Shown here one piece after another: positions 10,910 through 23,250 of a stretch of 64,000 bases of DNA. How positions within the stretch are numbered: position 1 is the stretch's first letter; each line of letters opens with the position of its first letter. Source of the stretch: Ascaphus truei. Lineage: Eukaryota; Chordata; Amphibia; Anura; Ascaphidae. The stretch spans positions 287,606,145 to 287,670,144 of the forward strand of contig CM071567.1 of assembly GCA_036426205.1 (NCBI GenBank). Reading direction: 5' to 3'. Position numbers and translations under genes: made by a program. A model generated the notes under the pieces. It was not told where the DNA came from and did no database searches. It was given only the letters and a program-made list of their open reading frames with translations.

Positions 10910-11704
10910 AACTGGACAGTACTAGCCACTGGATAGTGCAAAGGGAATTCATTCATTTCTGCCACCTGGCAGATACGTGAAGAACTGCACCAAAGTGACA
11001 TCAGAATCTGGGTAAGTCAAAGAAATCAGCAACGGTAAACACAGGTGTGACTTGTGTGATTGGCGGCATTCACAGAAGCGTTCAAGGGTGAATGCCTCGT
11101 GGAATACAGCAGAGTTCACAAAAATGGCTCAGTGAAATTTTCGAATAACGGCCGCTGCATCTGTACATAATGTATGATTTGAAGCACAAATGACTTAAAA
11201 CCTCTCAGAAGTAATGGATTTACTTTTTGCAGATAAAAAGGTATAAATGAGAACCAAAAATATACCTGTTTAGATATCTGATTGCATTTTATTCAATAGG
11301 ATTCATTTATTTGATAGTATATTTACAATATTTTGCCCTAGGTATGCATTAAATTCCCTAGCATCAAAATCTAGGTAAAACGAGTGAAAGATATTGCACT
11401 AGTAGCATAAAGCAAATTTTGCTATATAAAATGAGCTAAGATGTCTAAAATGGTGTCTTTTGGTTCTCCTTGACTCCTTATCTCAGCACAAAATAAACCA
11501 ATTATCTCTGAGAGTGATTAGACCTTTTTTACTCAAAATTATACAGTAAATCCCCAAGGTGTTAAAAAGCAAAAAGACAAGTTAAAAAAAAGGAAAAAAT
11601 ATTTGAATGGTATAATGTTAAATGCACATAAAAACAAAGTTGAATTCATTAATTGTACAGTACCTGTAGAAAATAGATATATAGCAAAACGTATCTAAAA
11701 GTAT
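10910..11704. other. AT-rich non-coding DNA
   Basis: Nothing recognisable: AT-rich, no protein-like frame and no clear repeat boundary. Confidence 0.5.
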
Positions 11705-12245
11705 AATGATGCAATATAATATATATTCTCTTGAAAAAGTGTCATTTAGTTTAATATATAAGTATTTTACTATGTATTTCTGTTATATTGGATGTAGCAC
11801 TGGGCTTCTCTGTCGTCTGTTGTATTCATATGCCACGCTCAATAGCACTCCTTTTTGAGGGGGCTCAGAGGTCCAAAAAGAGCTTGCTGGGGTTTTGTGT
11901 TTTGTTACCTGTTCTCAGCTGTTTCAGCTGTTGGAGGTTAGTGGCTCCTGCTTCCCAGGTTTTAAGCCCGCCCCTCACCACTTCCCAAGTTCGTAGGTCC
12001 TTTCATTCTACTGGATATAGATCCAATGTGGTTTTCTCCCACCTAATAGAGGTAAATGAGAATTTTAATCCTAATAGAGGTATATTAGTATTTATTTGGT
12101 AGCTTACAAAACTTTGGCCAAAGGGTTAAACTAAATTACCCTTTTTCAAGAGAATATATAAATATTTTACTGTGTATTTCTGTCATGTTGGATGTAGCAT
12201 TGGGTTTCTCTGTCGTCTGTTGTGCCTTTCTCTCCTTATCTCCGG
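11705..12245 (+). repeat. Family-A repeat, plus-strand copy
   Basis: It includes TGTATTTCTGTTATATTGG, GGGCTTCTCTGTCGTCTG, CAGTTGGTG-like spacer DNA, two CCTAATAGAGGTA blocks and GGCCAAAGGGTTAAAC, then repeats the TATTTCTGTCATGTTGG start. The latter shows the unit is at least locally tandem. The 104-codon frame over it is a shadow, because the same DNA occurs inverted at 22480-22950. Confidence 0.8.
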
Positions 12246-13504
12246 GCTCCCGTAAAACACCGCCCGAGATAGGTTCGATCGCATACCGGTGGTCCTCATC
12301 GTCCATACGCCCTGAGGTAGTAAAGAAACTTTGACGTTGTGCAGTAAAGATACGGATGTGGGTTAATTATTCACGCATGTTTTAAAATTGTTATGTTACT
12401 TCCTGTGATTGTTACTCTCTTCCCTTCCCCCCCCCCCCCCCCTTCTTCCCCTTTTTTACTAATTCACTTACCGAGGTATTCATTGCTAGTGTTTTGGGTC
12501 GTCCTCTGCTCTCTTCTTTGTGATTCCTATATCGTGCATCTAGTATCATCTCTCTCGCTCTCTCATCTCTCTCCTCTCCTCTCTCTCCTCCTCTCAACTA
12601 TATTCGCCCTATGGCGTATGTCACGCCTTATTTGCCCCTGGCTATACATTCCTGGCTCTAACATTATAATCCTGCAAAGTGACAGGCATTGGGTGTTACA
12701 CTCATCTCCCACTTTGCCAGCAGGTGAGCTTCCCGCCCGGGGAAGTTATTTTTGTTGCGGTTTCCATTGCATTCCTGGAATCCTTGGAGCATAGTGCTTG
12801 GGGAGATGGTGGGCCTCACTCTAGTAGTGCTGCCCGATCACAAACACTCATAGGGGTGAGACTCACTCCATCTTAAAATGGCTCAACACCCCTATATAAA
12901 AATGTCTCCGCCTTCAATTTATTAATGGGTTCTACCATTGTAGCTGCTCCTTATGATTAGTCAGATTTCTACCTCACCCCATCAGGGGCAATGTGTAAAG
13001 GCTTGCCCAGTTACCTTAAGCTCCTCAGTCCTGTAGTTAAAAAATTGCCCTGCGAGCATAAGCTCTGATCAGGAAGGATTGTAAGCTGTGATGTGTTCAG
13101 TGACATGGCCTGAGAATGGTGTTCCAGGAAAAATGCACCTCTAGTGCCTGAGAGGACTATGAAGTGAGGCTTGTCCACCACTAAATCCGGTTGTAACGAT
13201 TCCGGGCCACGTTTGACTATCTTAGCACAAGGTTCCTGTGGTGAGAATCCCTGACCCTTGCATAGCCCTTCATATGGAGATGCTGAACCATACCGAAGAG
13301 GATGTCTTGTGTCCTACTTCTCATACCGCGCAGAGACTCAGTCCTCCTGAGCACCAACAGTTGGGGGGGGGGGGATAGTGATGTTACCCTTATATAACCA
13401 ACCATATTCCTTAAGATTTATACATAAATGTTTAGCCATGTGCATTACTGACTAATGAGGCATATGGGTGTCATTACCCATACCCCCTCAATATCAAATC
13501 AACA
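12246..13504. other. Non-coding DNA with pyrimidine-rich tracts
   Basis: There is a long C-run near 12427-12443 and a CT-rich microsatellite-like tract at about 12541-12597. A G-run lies near 13361. No protein-like frame was recognised. Confidence 0.55.
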
Positions 13505-13640
13505 CGACCATATCACAACCCACTCACCCACACCCACCCCCCCCATCACACCCTCCCCGCCAATCATCACCCCCCGCTTCCCCCCCCCATCGTCCACCAG
13601 CCCCCCGATCCCCCACCTCTCCCACCCCTCTGAGTAGGCG
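13505..13640. repeat. C-rich low-complexity tract
   Basis: CCACC and CCCC runs recur at close spacing. The minus strand carries many G-runs of three or more, so quadruplex formation is plausible. Frames across it (proline- or glycine-rich) are composition artefacts. Confidence 0.8.
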
Positions 13641-13849
13641 GGGCACCCCCTCCCCTTTATTCTTCGGCATTTTTTTCCATGTACAGTACCTGTGCTGGGA
13701 CAAGTCCACCGAGGCCATTCCCCCTCCAGGAAAAAAGGTAAATAGAAGTTTCACAGGGTGTCCTGCAGCTACTGGTCAATGAGAGGCCGTGAAGTGGCTG
13801 CAGTCTTATAAAAGCTTGTCCCAAGGGTTTTCTCTAATGACCCTTAGCT

Positions 13850-14290
13850 GCACTTATGTACTGGCCACGGCGACGGCCACTGGCAACAGGTGCCATCGCC
13901 ATCAACAATTAACTTGAAGTCCCATCACGGGTGTCCTATGGGCGTGACCGCAACGGTGCTGATCGAGGCAACATGATGGAAATCGCTGACGTTCAATGGA
14001 TTTTTGTCTTGGCTAGTACTGGCAGCGTGATGTAAATCACTGAGCTGTCAGGCCAATGAGGGGTGGAACCTTTCATGTGAACGTCACAAGCCCACAGCCT
14101 CACACCAACCCAACCAGTGCCCTTTTCCCTCCCTCTTCTTGAGGTCTCCTCAACCTCAGTGCAGCAAACAATCGCTGCTACGGCGACGTGTGCGTCACAC
14201 AGTTGCTTGCCATCGTCGTAGCCAGTGTTTACGACTGTGTCTCACGACAATGCCGTGTCCGTGGCCCTGTACCAGGACCGTGGGGGCTGA
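13850..14290. repeat. Unclassified repeat-like segment with hairpin
   Basis: The text GCCACGGCGACGGCCACTGG begins a GC-rich segment. Near 14174-14222 GCTACGGCGACG can pair with CGTCGTAGC. It could be a MITE, but termini and target duplication were not identified. Confidence 0.3.
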
Positions 14291-15440
14291 TGTGTGGGTT
14301 TTATTAAATCACTGACCTTAAACAAAACACAAACAACCACGCAACTGGGCCTGATTGCAAACGTTCATCTAGATCAAACAGGCCTGGTTCAGGACTGAAG
14401 ATCCGCGTAGTCGTTGGATGAGTCCAAGTTGGGTGGTAGGAGAAGACAGGACCGCCAGTCGATGGCCGAACCCAGGTCGGGAAAGAAAGACGGGTATTAT
14501 AGACTCCCGGGTAGTTAGTCCTAGCAAGGAATGCGTCAACAGGAACTCAAGCAGAGCCATTCCTCCTGCTTCAAGCATAGTAGCTGCGGATGGGACGGGG
14601 TCTGCGCGAGTGGCGTCCCGGTCCGATGGTACCGGTCTATTAAAAAAGCGAAAGGCTTGACCAGAGTTCAACAGAGGGAAGTCTGACAGGAAGAGAGCAC
14701 AAAACCGCCAAGCAGCCTGGAAAACCATGCTTTCAAGCGCAGAGGTCAAGCTGGTCTCCGCAAAGGAGAAAAGAGCGTAGAAACAAGGGTCCAACACTCA
14801 AACTCTGCTAGATAGAAGCAACAGGTTTGCATTCTCCATTGAGATAGCACAGCGCATATCTCCGGGTGCTTCAGCACGGAAGTTTAATCTGGGCACTGCG
14901 ATGTAGAAGAGGCAGCAGGCCACGGGGTCAACACACAAGCAACCTCTTGCAAGAGGGAGTATTAGACAGGTTGCAGTGGCCCGGCTCCATGTAGCAGGTT
15001 CCATGCTCTCTGAGAAGAGAGTAAACCAGGCCGAGCAAAATTGTACTGCAGTGCTGTGGGGAGACAGGGAACCAGTATAAAACGAACTGGAACAATAAAC
15101 CAACAGAGATTATAATTATAGATAACAAGAAACCAGCCAGAGGCTTGTGGGCAAAACCATAGTAACCTCCAATAAGGATTATTCTCTGACCCCGTGAAGC
15201 ATAGTGGGAATGCAGTATTTAAAAGGCCACGCGGCAATCCCAGGAGGATGGTGTGAGGGGCACTGCTCCAATGCTGAGTACAATTCTAAGGTTGTAGTGA
15301 TAGCCCGCACAGCTTCTGTTGATTGCAAGTGGGAAATTAGTGAGACAAACGCAACCCTGCAAGGCTACTAGAAAAGCCAGATGGAATCCTCACGCCAGTA
15401 CTATAACTGACTCCGCCCTACCCATGAAATACTACATTGA
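14291..15440. other. Unclassified GC-rich insert
   Basis: Base composition is richer in G and C than on either side. The text resembles LTR or LTR-element leader DNA (TTTTATTAAATC near the left end, scattered CTCCGCCC-like words) and recalls the LTR-like insertion at 44430. No matching ends, target duplication or polyprotein frame were found. The 142- and 101-codon minus frames show no known motif. Confidence 0.3.
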
Positions 15441-17517
15441 ACAATTAACCTAAGTATTTTGTCACAATGGATGAACAGTAATGTTAATTATTTTGTCCTC
15501 TGTGTAATCTTTGTTATTTCCATGAAAGTACAGTACCACTTGCAGATGGTGATTAAATGGCTCAAACATGTAAACAAGTAATGCACTGGATGCCCAAGTT
15601 TAAAGACAAAACACCGGATGAGTTTTTCTACCTTACCGTCAGGAAACTGTCTCATATACACTCCATTCGGGGAAATTTAGTTGCTTTTGTGGATACTTTT
15701 CTTTGCTGTAGTTCCCTACGTGTGTGTGCTCTTTTCAAAGTTTCATGAATTACCACCATATTTAAAACCATGAAGACAGAACTGAAACCGCGACTACTCA
15801 TGTGCGCATGCCGTGAAACCTATCACGTAACAGGGCCCTAAATATATATGTATAAGATATCTATGTAAATAAAATGGTCTTTTAAGTTTCACCATTTTGG
15901 CCACGTGTTGTAAGCACCTAAGCCACTTACACGCATACCACATCTCAAGGTACCTAAAACTAATATAAATTCTTAATAACCGTGCCTTTACCATGAAGCC
16001 TGATGTATAATAATTTGTCAAAATTATTTGGCATAGTTCTAAGTCTGATTTAATCCTTTTATTCCCCTGTACATTACCAGGAAAAGCACTCCTGTATTAG
16101 ATTTCTCACCATCATTTTGCAATCAAGCACGTTCCCCTTAGAGGGAGATGCTATGGGTGGTGGGAGGCTTTATAATGTAAAACCTTTTAAATGTGGAGGG
16201 GGGTGCCACTGAGCTCTAGTCTGTTGTTTTCATGTTCTGTCTCTGGGTTTTAATATATGATCGCCAGCTCAGCATCACAGCACTCCTCTGTGACACCTAT
16301 ATGCACTTGATTATATTGTGACACAACAGAAATATCGCTCTACCTTAAATAGATTTGTGTCCAAACACCTGTAAATGAGTCATATATAGGTTTAAGGCGA
16401 ACAGTGTGCTAAAGGGTTAAATGAAATATGGGAAGGGCCTAGCAAGGGAAAAGCAAACCTTTAAATAGCACACGGACATAGATGAAGTGTACAAAAGACA
16501 TTTATATTACGGTGAATAAAACAGGGAATAAATTTAAAAGTTAGGGGGGCTCAACTCTACCTAGATCATGTGGACTCATTTTTTGATGCATGTGTGCAAT
16601 AATCCACATTTTAAATTAACCCAGCAGAAGGAGGCGCAGGTCGTCTATAAGTCAGTAAGTGGCAAAAGTACATATCCCTATGGCTGGGCATATCCTGCAA
16701 CAATAAGTTTCTAACGACCGTGCCTTATACTGGAAATCTCACTTACGTTCTGCATCACGCATTATTTTAAGCCATAGTTAATCCCAATCTGAAATTTTTG
16801 ATACGCAACCACACAACTAAAATGACAAGGTCACATAAACTTAGTGTATAATCACAAGATTAGGCATCCTGCTCTGCGGGCTCTTAAAGTGAATGCAGAC
16901 CTATAAAATGTTACGAAAGCATTTTCATTCAAACTGTTACATTAACATAGTGGACGGAAAAGTCCTGGAACTAAATCTCCCAATTGATCTGTTCGGTGTG
17001 CAAAGTTTATTGCACAAACCAAATCCATATCGAGTTGACCTTTTTGTACCGTTCCACCTTGTGTTCCCCACTGTAACCATTGCCTTATATATGTTAAGTC
17101 ATCTTTTATATGTGGTCACAATATCTCAGTGTAGGTGATTTCACACAGGTGTGCTAGACTAAGCAACCGTGTCCTGTGCATGTCTTGGCTTTGGATCGTG
17201 ATTTGATGACCCTTGCCTTCCAGGTCCCTCCCTCATTGTCCTAGGTATATTGACCCCTCTCAATTTTACTTTATCCCCTGTTTTATTCAACCTTAAGAAA
17301 GTTCTTTTGTTACACTTTCATCTATGTCCTTGTGCTATTTAAGGTTTCTTTTTCTCTGTTGCTTCCATGCCTTATATATGTTTGTGGTTATTTGGGGGTT
17401 TCACGTATGAGCTTGCAGTGGCCTGGTATTTTTTATTGTACCACCAGTATACAAGTGCCAGATGTAGTGTAAATTACTTAATTGCAGAAATTGGAATGGT
17501 AAAATGAAAATAATTAA
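15441..17517. other. AT-rich non-coding DNA
   Basis: No known protein, RNA gene or bounded repeat was recognised. Short frames at 15557 and 16893 do not resemble any family I know. Confidence 0.5.
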
Positions 17518-17640
17518 TCACTATAATAATAATAATCGAATAAATAATAGATAATAATAATAATAATAAGATGATGATTTATGTAGCTCGTGTCGTCATC
17601 CTCATCATCACCAACACCATCACAATCATTATCCTCTCAA
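17518..17640. repeat. TAA and ATC microsatellites
   Basis: An interrupted (TAA)n tract at about 17522-17570 is followed by GATGATGATTT and then by ATC-rich text (TCATCCTCATCATCACC). Confidence 0.85.
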
Positions 17641-20137
17641 TCCCCGGCTAATGAAGGCCTCCCAATGATCTTTCCCATGTATTTGGTAAAAAGAGAGATA
17701 CCTTGAACACACTGCGATACACAGCAAAAAAAATGCTAATATACCGCAATGAAAAGTCTCTGTCACTTTGGTGATCCAAACACTTGGTCAGTTCTCTCTC
17801 CTCTGGTATTTTGGTAATTTATCCAGCTGTTGGCGCCATGGAATTATAATAACATTGGCTACATGTGCATCATACAAGATGATATCAGACAAGAATCCTG
17901 GCATTTCCTCCTCTCGGTACTGTATGTTTTTTCATAAACCAGTAACCCCTGCCCCCCTTTATCAGTATTTTCATACAGAGTTATTAGAAAGTACCTCTTT
18001 AAAAAATTAAAAAACCTTTTTTATCTTGTAAAGTTACCTATTTTAATTTCTTACTTTTAAATAGCATTAAGGATCTTTCTCTACGTACTTATAGGAACCC
18101 ATCAATACCATTGTCATTCTGGTCATTGCCTGTACCTATTGATCAATCAGAATTTGGATGATTAAGATCTAAATAAACATCATTCTACCTTAAATCCTGT
18201 TTGTCATTTTTTTGACCCATTTGCATTCATTTGCTGTTCTTTTCTATAAATCTAAAAAAATCTCCTTAATTATGTCCCCTCTGGGATTAATATTTATAAG
18301 TTCCAACTCTAATGTTTGGACTGTTTATTAAAATATTACATGCCTAATTTGCCTTCTAAGGTTAAATTATGGTTTTTAACATAAATTTATTCCTTGACCC
18401 TCCATTAATTATTCTGATTATTACGATTGTTTATGAACTGTCTCATTTATAGGAGCTTTTAATACATAGGTGGATAGATGATACAAATATGCCAAACAAA
18501 TAGTGCTATATAGTAAAACACAAAATAATCAATAATTAAATATGACAAAAAAAGCTGCTGTTGGGAGAGTGAGTGACATCGGGTGAGAGGGCCAGTTGTG
18601 GACGATTCCATGGGGTCATAGTCTCCCCTATCTAATCTGGTGCAGATCTGGTAGGGTCCTAAGTGACTTGGCAGACTACCGTCTTTTCTTGTGGGCCCCG
18701 CTATTTCTGATGAGGTATCTCCCCAGAATCAGACGAGATGGGGCCAGTAAGAAATATATGCCTGGTCTACGGAGGCATGTAAGAATAAGGACCTATACGC
18801 AGGCTGTCTGAGTATAATTTTTAGAGTGGTTTATAGGGATCCGAACCTGATCTGGGAAAACTTAGATTCTGGTTAGTTTCTGCGTTGAAATTTCATGCCC
18901 AATGAATCCTTCCTGTTCATTCACTTGGATATATAAGTTTCAGAGGATGAGAGAAGTCGACCAAGACCCTCACCCTGCTCATTTTAATTCTATGCTTACT
19001 AAAGCAGATTCAGCACCCTGTAAGCATATTATTTTTCACTATTCAAATGTCTGATATGCATCATATATTATAATATCTTTATAATCATAATTTTATATAT
19101 TATCAACAGTTTTTTTAGAACTCACAAGTATCATATAAATTAATGCTGCAAGTCAGATTAACAATGGACTAGTAAGGTATTGGGGGTGTGGGGTGCATGG
19201 GAATATTACATAGACAGGGGAGTTGGAGGAACTTATCTGTCGTCGCGCGTCCATGTTTATCACTTTTTTATCAACGAACATGAAGACTTTTAGATTAAAA
19301 CCCCAAATTTCTGGGTTATACATACTGTATGTAAGCAAGCATATCACCCCTGTTAACACAGCGACAAAACACAATGAATAAATGTGTTCAACTTCTGTAA
19401 CACACAGTTAATTAGCTCTTAGAGTTTACAAAAATCTTGTACTGTGATAAGTGCGTAGGAATAATATAATGTCTTCAGGTAAAACGGAATAAGATAACGC
19501 CTTGATCTAAATCTGTACTCTGGCTCCAGAATTTATTGGGGACAAATTTAAATAGTCCACCTGCTGAATCATCTAAGGTCCCATTTGGTCTGTTAATATA
19601 CTTATAAAGATCGCACTTTGCACATCACTGTACTCTTGGATAATGTCTCTATATTTAGCTTCTTGTGCAGATTTTGTTTCTAACACAAAGAGAACATATA
19701 AACATGTTTTAGGAGAACATATCAGCATAGACGTTCGTAAATAATGTGGATCAAGGAGAAGATTAGTAAGGACATAAAGGTAATAACAAAATATAATATC
19801 AGTAAGACCACATATTAAAACTATCTATTCCATTTTTAACTCGTAGGGAAGAACAGATAGCTTTTCCTGGAAGAAATTACCCACAGTAGTATAAAGAATG
19901 TAATTGTATTTGGCTATGGTTGAAAGTAATCAGTGTTGATGTTAACATATAAGGTCAAGTCGTTACTAATAAGATAGGGATTGAGTTAGTAGACAAAAAA
20001 AACTGGGAAATTATATGCATATGATCTTTAAAAGAAATACATTGCTACAACAGAAAAATATAAGAGCTTGGAAAAATAAATGTGTCTTGGTATGTTTGGT
20101 AACATTGTAAAATTATCATTTGTCATATTCCTGCATG
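17641..20137. other. AT-rich non-coding DNA
   Basis: Nothing recognisable. This is one of the least repeat-dense parts of the window, but no exon-like segment with splice sites and a protein-like frame stood out. Confidence 0.45.
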
Positions 20138-20790
20138 CCCGAAATGTGCATTGTTGTAATTTTTCATCGTTGCGCACTGACTGTTGATTAAAACATAGAA
20201 GAATCTATACTTATACTAGTTAGGGGTTCAAATGCCATCTATTTCCTGGATGAGTTATAACATACAGTTCAGTATAGCTTTTATTTAACGTTAATGTGAC
20301 AGTTTTTGCTCTCTATTTCATCCTGAAGCGTCTTCCATCAACCAAGTGTTGGGGATGATTAATTTATCTGAAATAAGAAGCATTGTTGTAAATAATATTA
20401 TAACGCATGTCTTAGTAAGGGTAAGATATAGGTCAAAAGTGTTTGGACAAAAAAATGTACCCATGAAAAAATATGCTATTGTATCGAAAAGAAATGATAC
20501 TAATAATTAAAAAAAATTAAGAGTGCTGTTGATGTAAAATACTGCTGGCTTGGATGTTTCGCACACATTGTAAAGGGTCATTGTCAGTAAATCTCTCACT
20601 GAAATGGGCATTGTTGTAATTTTCTCTTCCATGCTTGATTAAAGCCGAACAATCTATTAAATAGGAACTTTGTAACCAATTCCATCTATTTCCTGGACGA
20701 GTTATAACATACATATGGCTTTTTATTTACTATGTTTGTAGGTTTCCCTCTTTTCATCCTGATTCTTCAACACCAAGTTTTGATATATTT
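20138..20790 (+). repeat. Diverged direct duplication
   Basis: Segments at about 20138-20350 and 20588-20785 share GCATTGTTGTAATTTT, then CCATCTATTTCCTGGA, GAGTTATAACATACA, CTTTTTATTTA and TTTCATCCTGA in the same order, about 450 bases apart. The similarity is partial and looks old. Confidence 0.6.
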
Positions 20791-22240
20791 TATTTATATC
20801 TGGCATGCTGAAAGGCAAACCCTAAAAATGGAACAGAGTAGATAATTGGCAATACCTTACAGGACTTTCATTGTATTGGAGGATACATGAGAAGATCATT
20901 TAATGGGTGAGCTAATTCAAGAAAAAACTCTAAGTAAAAATAATATTACAGCTGACATACGCTTAAAAATCATTGACAAACACACTTGTTAATTTGTAGA
21001 AGCTGTGTGTAGAAAAACAGAAAATCTGTGCATGAGACAATTTGTACAGATGCTGGCCTAATAAAACTAATTATAAGAGAATGTATGGTTGGCTAATCTT
21101 TATATGTTTTGCACATTAATTCTAATTTTAAAATGCCCACAGGCAGAAACATTCTGGAGAAAGGTTATGAAGCCGATGACTTAACATAATGACGTGGTTC
21201 ATCTGTAAAAATCATATTTGCATGTTTTCGTTAATGTTTGAAAATTTGCATTAATTGGAGATTTAAACTAGAAGCCTTCCATTAAAAGGTCACTGATAAG
21301 TATCACAGTACTTATACCAGAGTATGATTTTGTAATTATCTAAAGTTATTCTTAAAGTATGGTGATAGAAGGCAAATTGGAAACTCCAGCATTACAGTGT
21401 ATCTACTTTATGATTTTGTCTCTTTAAAACTATTACATCTAAATTCATATACGACCACTGTTACAGATTTGGATTTATTATCAGACAATAGATGCAATCA
21501 TAATGTATGCTGCGAAGGTCAGGAGTGGCAGTCGTTTATTAGAAATTAGAAATCTCCAAACAAATAGTGAACAAAATTGAGTGTTGAGTTTTGATTTTTG
21601 AATTTGGACAAATTTAATACAAAATAAAAATCATTAATTTGTTTTAAGAAGGGTGCGTGGTGCTTTTCTTTCCATCTATCCGAAAATAATATATAGGCTG
21701 CATGAAAGAGTGTTCCGCTTTGCTAAGAAACTGCTGCGTGCTAAACTTCAGGACAAGGGTACAATATATATTGTTGGAAAGTACTGTCCTGCACTATAAA
21801 AATAGAAACCCAATTCCCACGTAAAAAAAAAAAACACTGAAAATTAAAAACATTGAAAAAAGTTGACTATGAAAATTACTAAGAAAATAAATGCGATTAT
21901 ATAGTGTATGAATGTATACAATCAGAAGCGAAAAGGTTGAATCTCCAATTCAGTAATCTACTAGGGTAGTATATAAATGTAAACATATAGAAGAAGAGCT
22001 GGTAGTTCAGTGATTTCATTTTTTATTTCTCTATAAAGGTTTATATTTTCGGCAATTTATTTTATTTTTATCTTCACTTTTCCTTTTCTCCGTTCCCTCC
22101 CACATACTTCTCCTTTTCTTCCCCCTTTCCCTCTTGTGTTATTGGCCCTTTCCCAATCCCTTTGTTCCATGTGTTTTATATGGTATTTTTGTATGTTTTT
22201 GGTTTATTGGGTTTGTCCAATTGGCAACAATTAACATAGA
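20791..22240. other. AT-rich non-coding DNA
   Basis: No gene or bounded repeat was seen. Confidence 0.45.
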
Positions 22241-22324
22241 ATTGTTATATATATATATTATACTATATATATATATCTATATATATATATTATATATATA
22301 GTATTTATATATATATATATATAC
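22240..22324. repeat. AT dinucleotide microsatellite
   Basis: TA repeats broken by a few single-base interruptions. Confidence 0.95.
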
Positions 22325-22326
22325 AC

Positions 22327-22476
22327 AATGAATGAGACTGACAGTGACCCCTGCTGTGTTAATCCGATGGGCCATTAGTCCAGTTTTGCAGAAGTGTCAC
22401 AGAAATGTTGCAGCATCTCGAAGATTGCCCCAGATTTTCAAAGGCAAGTGTTCGGATACTCGTTGCTGCATCTGTA
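22327..22476 (+). repeat. Foldback family B, half copy
   Basis: It carries GTGTTAATCCGATGGGCC, GTCACAGAAATGTTGCAG, TTGCCCCAGATTTTC and TTCGGATACTCGTTG in order. It is one arm only and sits directly against the AT microsatellite. Confidence 0.8.
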
Positions 22477-22479
22477 TCA

Positions 22480-23250
22480 TAAAATTTAACAGACGACAGA
22501 GAAGCCCAATGCTACATCCAACATGACAGAAATACACAGTAAAATACTTATATATTCTCTTGAAATAGGGTCATTTAGTTTAACCCTTGGCCAAAGCGTT
22601 GTAAGCTTGCGAGCCACGTCAAGCAGACACCTGTTCGCAAGTCCTAACACTACCAGATAAATACTAATATACCTCTATTAGGATTAAAATTCTCATTTAC
22701 CTCTATTAGGAGGGAGAAGAACCACAGTGGGTCTATATCCAGCAGAATGAGCACTTGCAAACTAGGGAAGTGGGAGGGGGGCGGGCTTAAAACCTGGGAA
22801 GGAGGAGCCAATAACCTCCACCAGTGGAACAGCTGAGAATGGGTTAACAAAACACAGAACCCCAGTAAGCTCTTTTTGGGAACCCCTGAGCCCCCACAAA
22901 ATATATATATGTATATGTGTCAAAATGGAGTGCTATTGAGCGTGGCATATGTATAACACAGACGACAGAGAAGCCCAATGCTACATCCACATGACAGAAA
23001 TACACAGTAAAATACTTTATAATTCTCTTGAAATAGGGTCATTATTTTAACCCTTTGGCCAAAGCGTTGTAAGTTGCGAGCCAGTCAAGGCGACACCTGT
23101 TGCAAGTCCTAACACTACCAGATAAATACTAATATACCTCTATTAGGATTAAAATTCTCATTTACCTCTATTAGGAGGGAGAAAGACCACAGTGGTGGGG
23201 GCTCCAGGGGTTCCCAAAAAGAGCTTACTGGGGTTCTGTGTTTTGTTACT
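22480..23250 (-). repeat. Family-A repeat, two tandem copies
   Basis: Copies begin near 22488 and 22960 with ACGACAGAGAAGCCCAATGC and run through TTTGGCCAAAG, GCAAGTCCTAACACTACC and two TACCTCTATTAGG segments. The period is about 470 bases. The second copy runs into the inner end of the large inverted repeat. Confidence 0.8.

Noticed and set aside
11788..12102. A 104-codon frame with a similar short frame at 22650-22850
   Set aside because: The similarity is nucleotide-level, from family-A repeats; the copies do not keep the frame.
12268..12290. GGTTCGATCGCAT as a tRNA T-arm
   Set aside because: No matching acceptor, D-arm or anticodon arm could be folded around it.
12393..12794. A 133-codon hydrophobic frame
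   Set aside because: It spans a C-run and a CT microsatellite and has no conserved motif.
13455..13782. Pro/Ser/His-rich frames
   Set aside because: They result from the C-rich low-complexity tract.
18700..18745. CTGATGAGGTATCTCC as a hammerhead core
   Set aside because: GAAA is absent at the required position and no stem I pairs were found.
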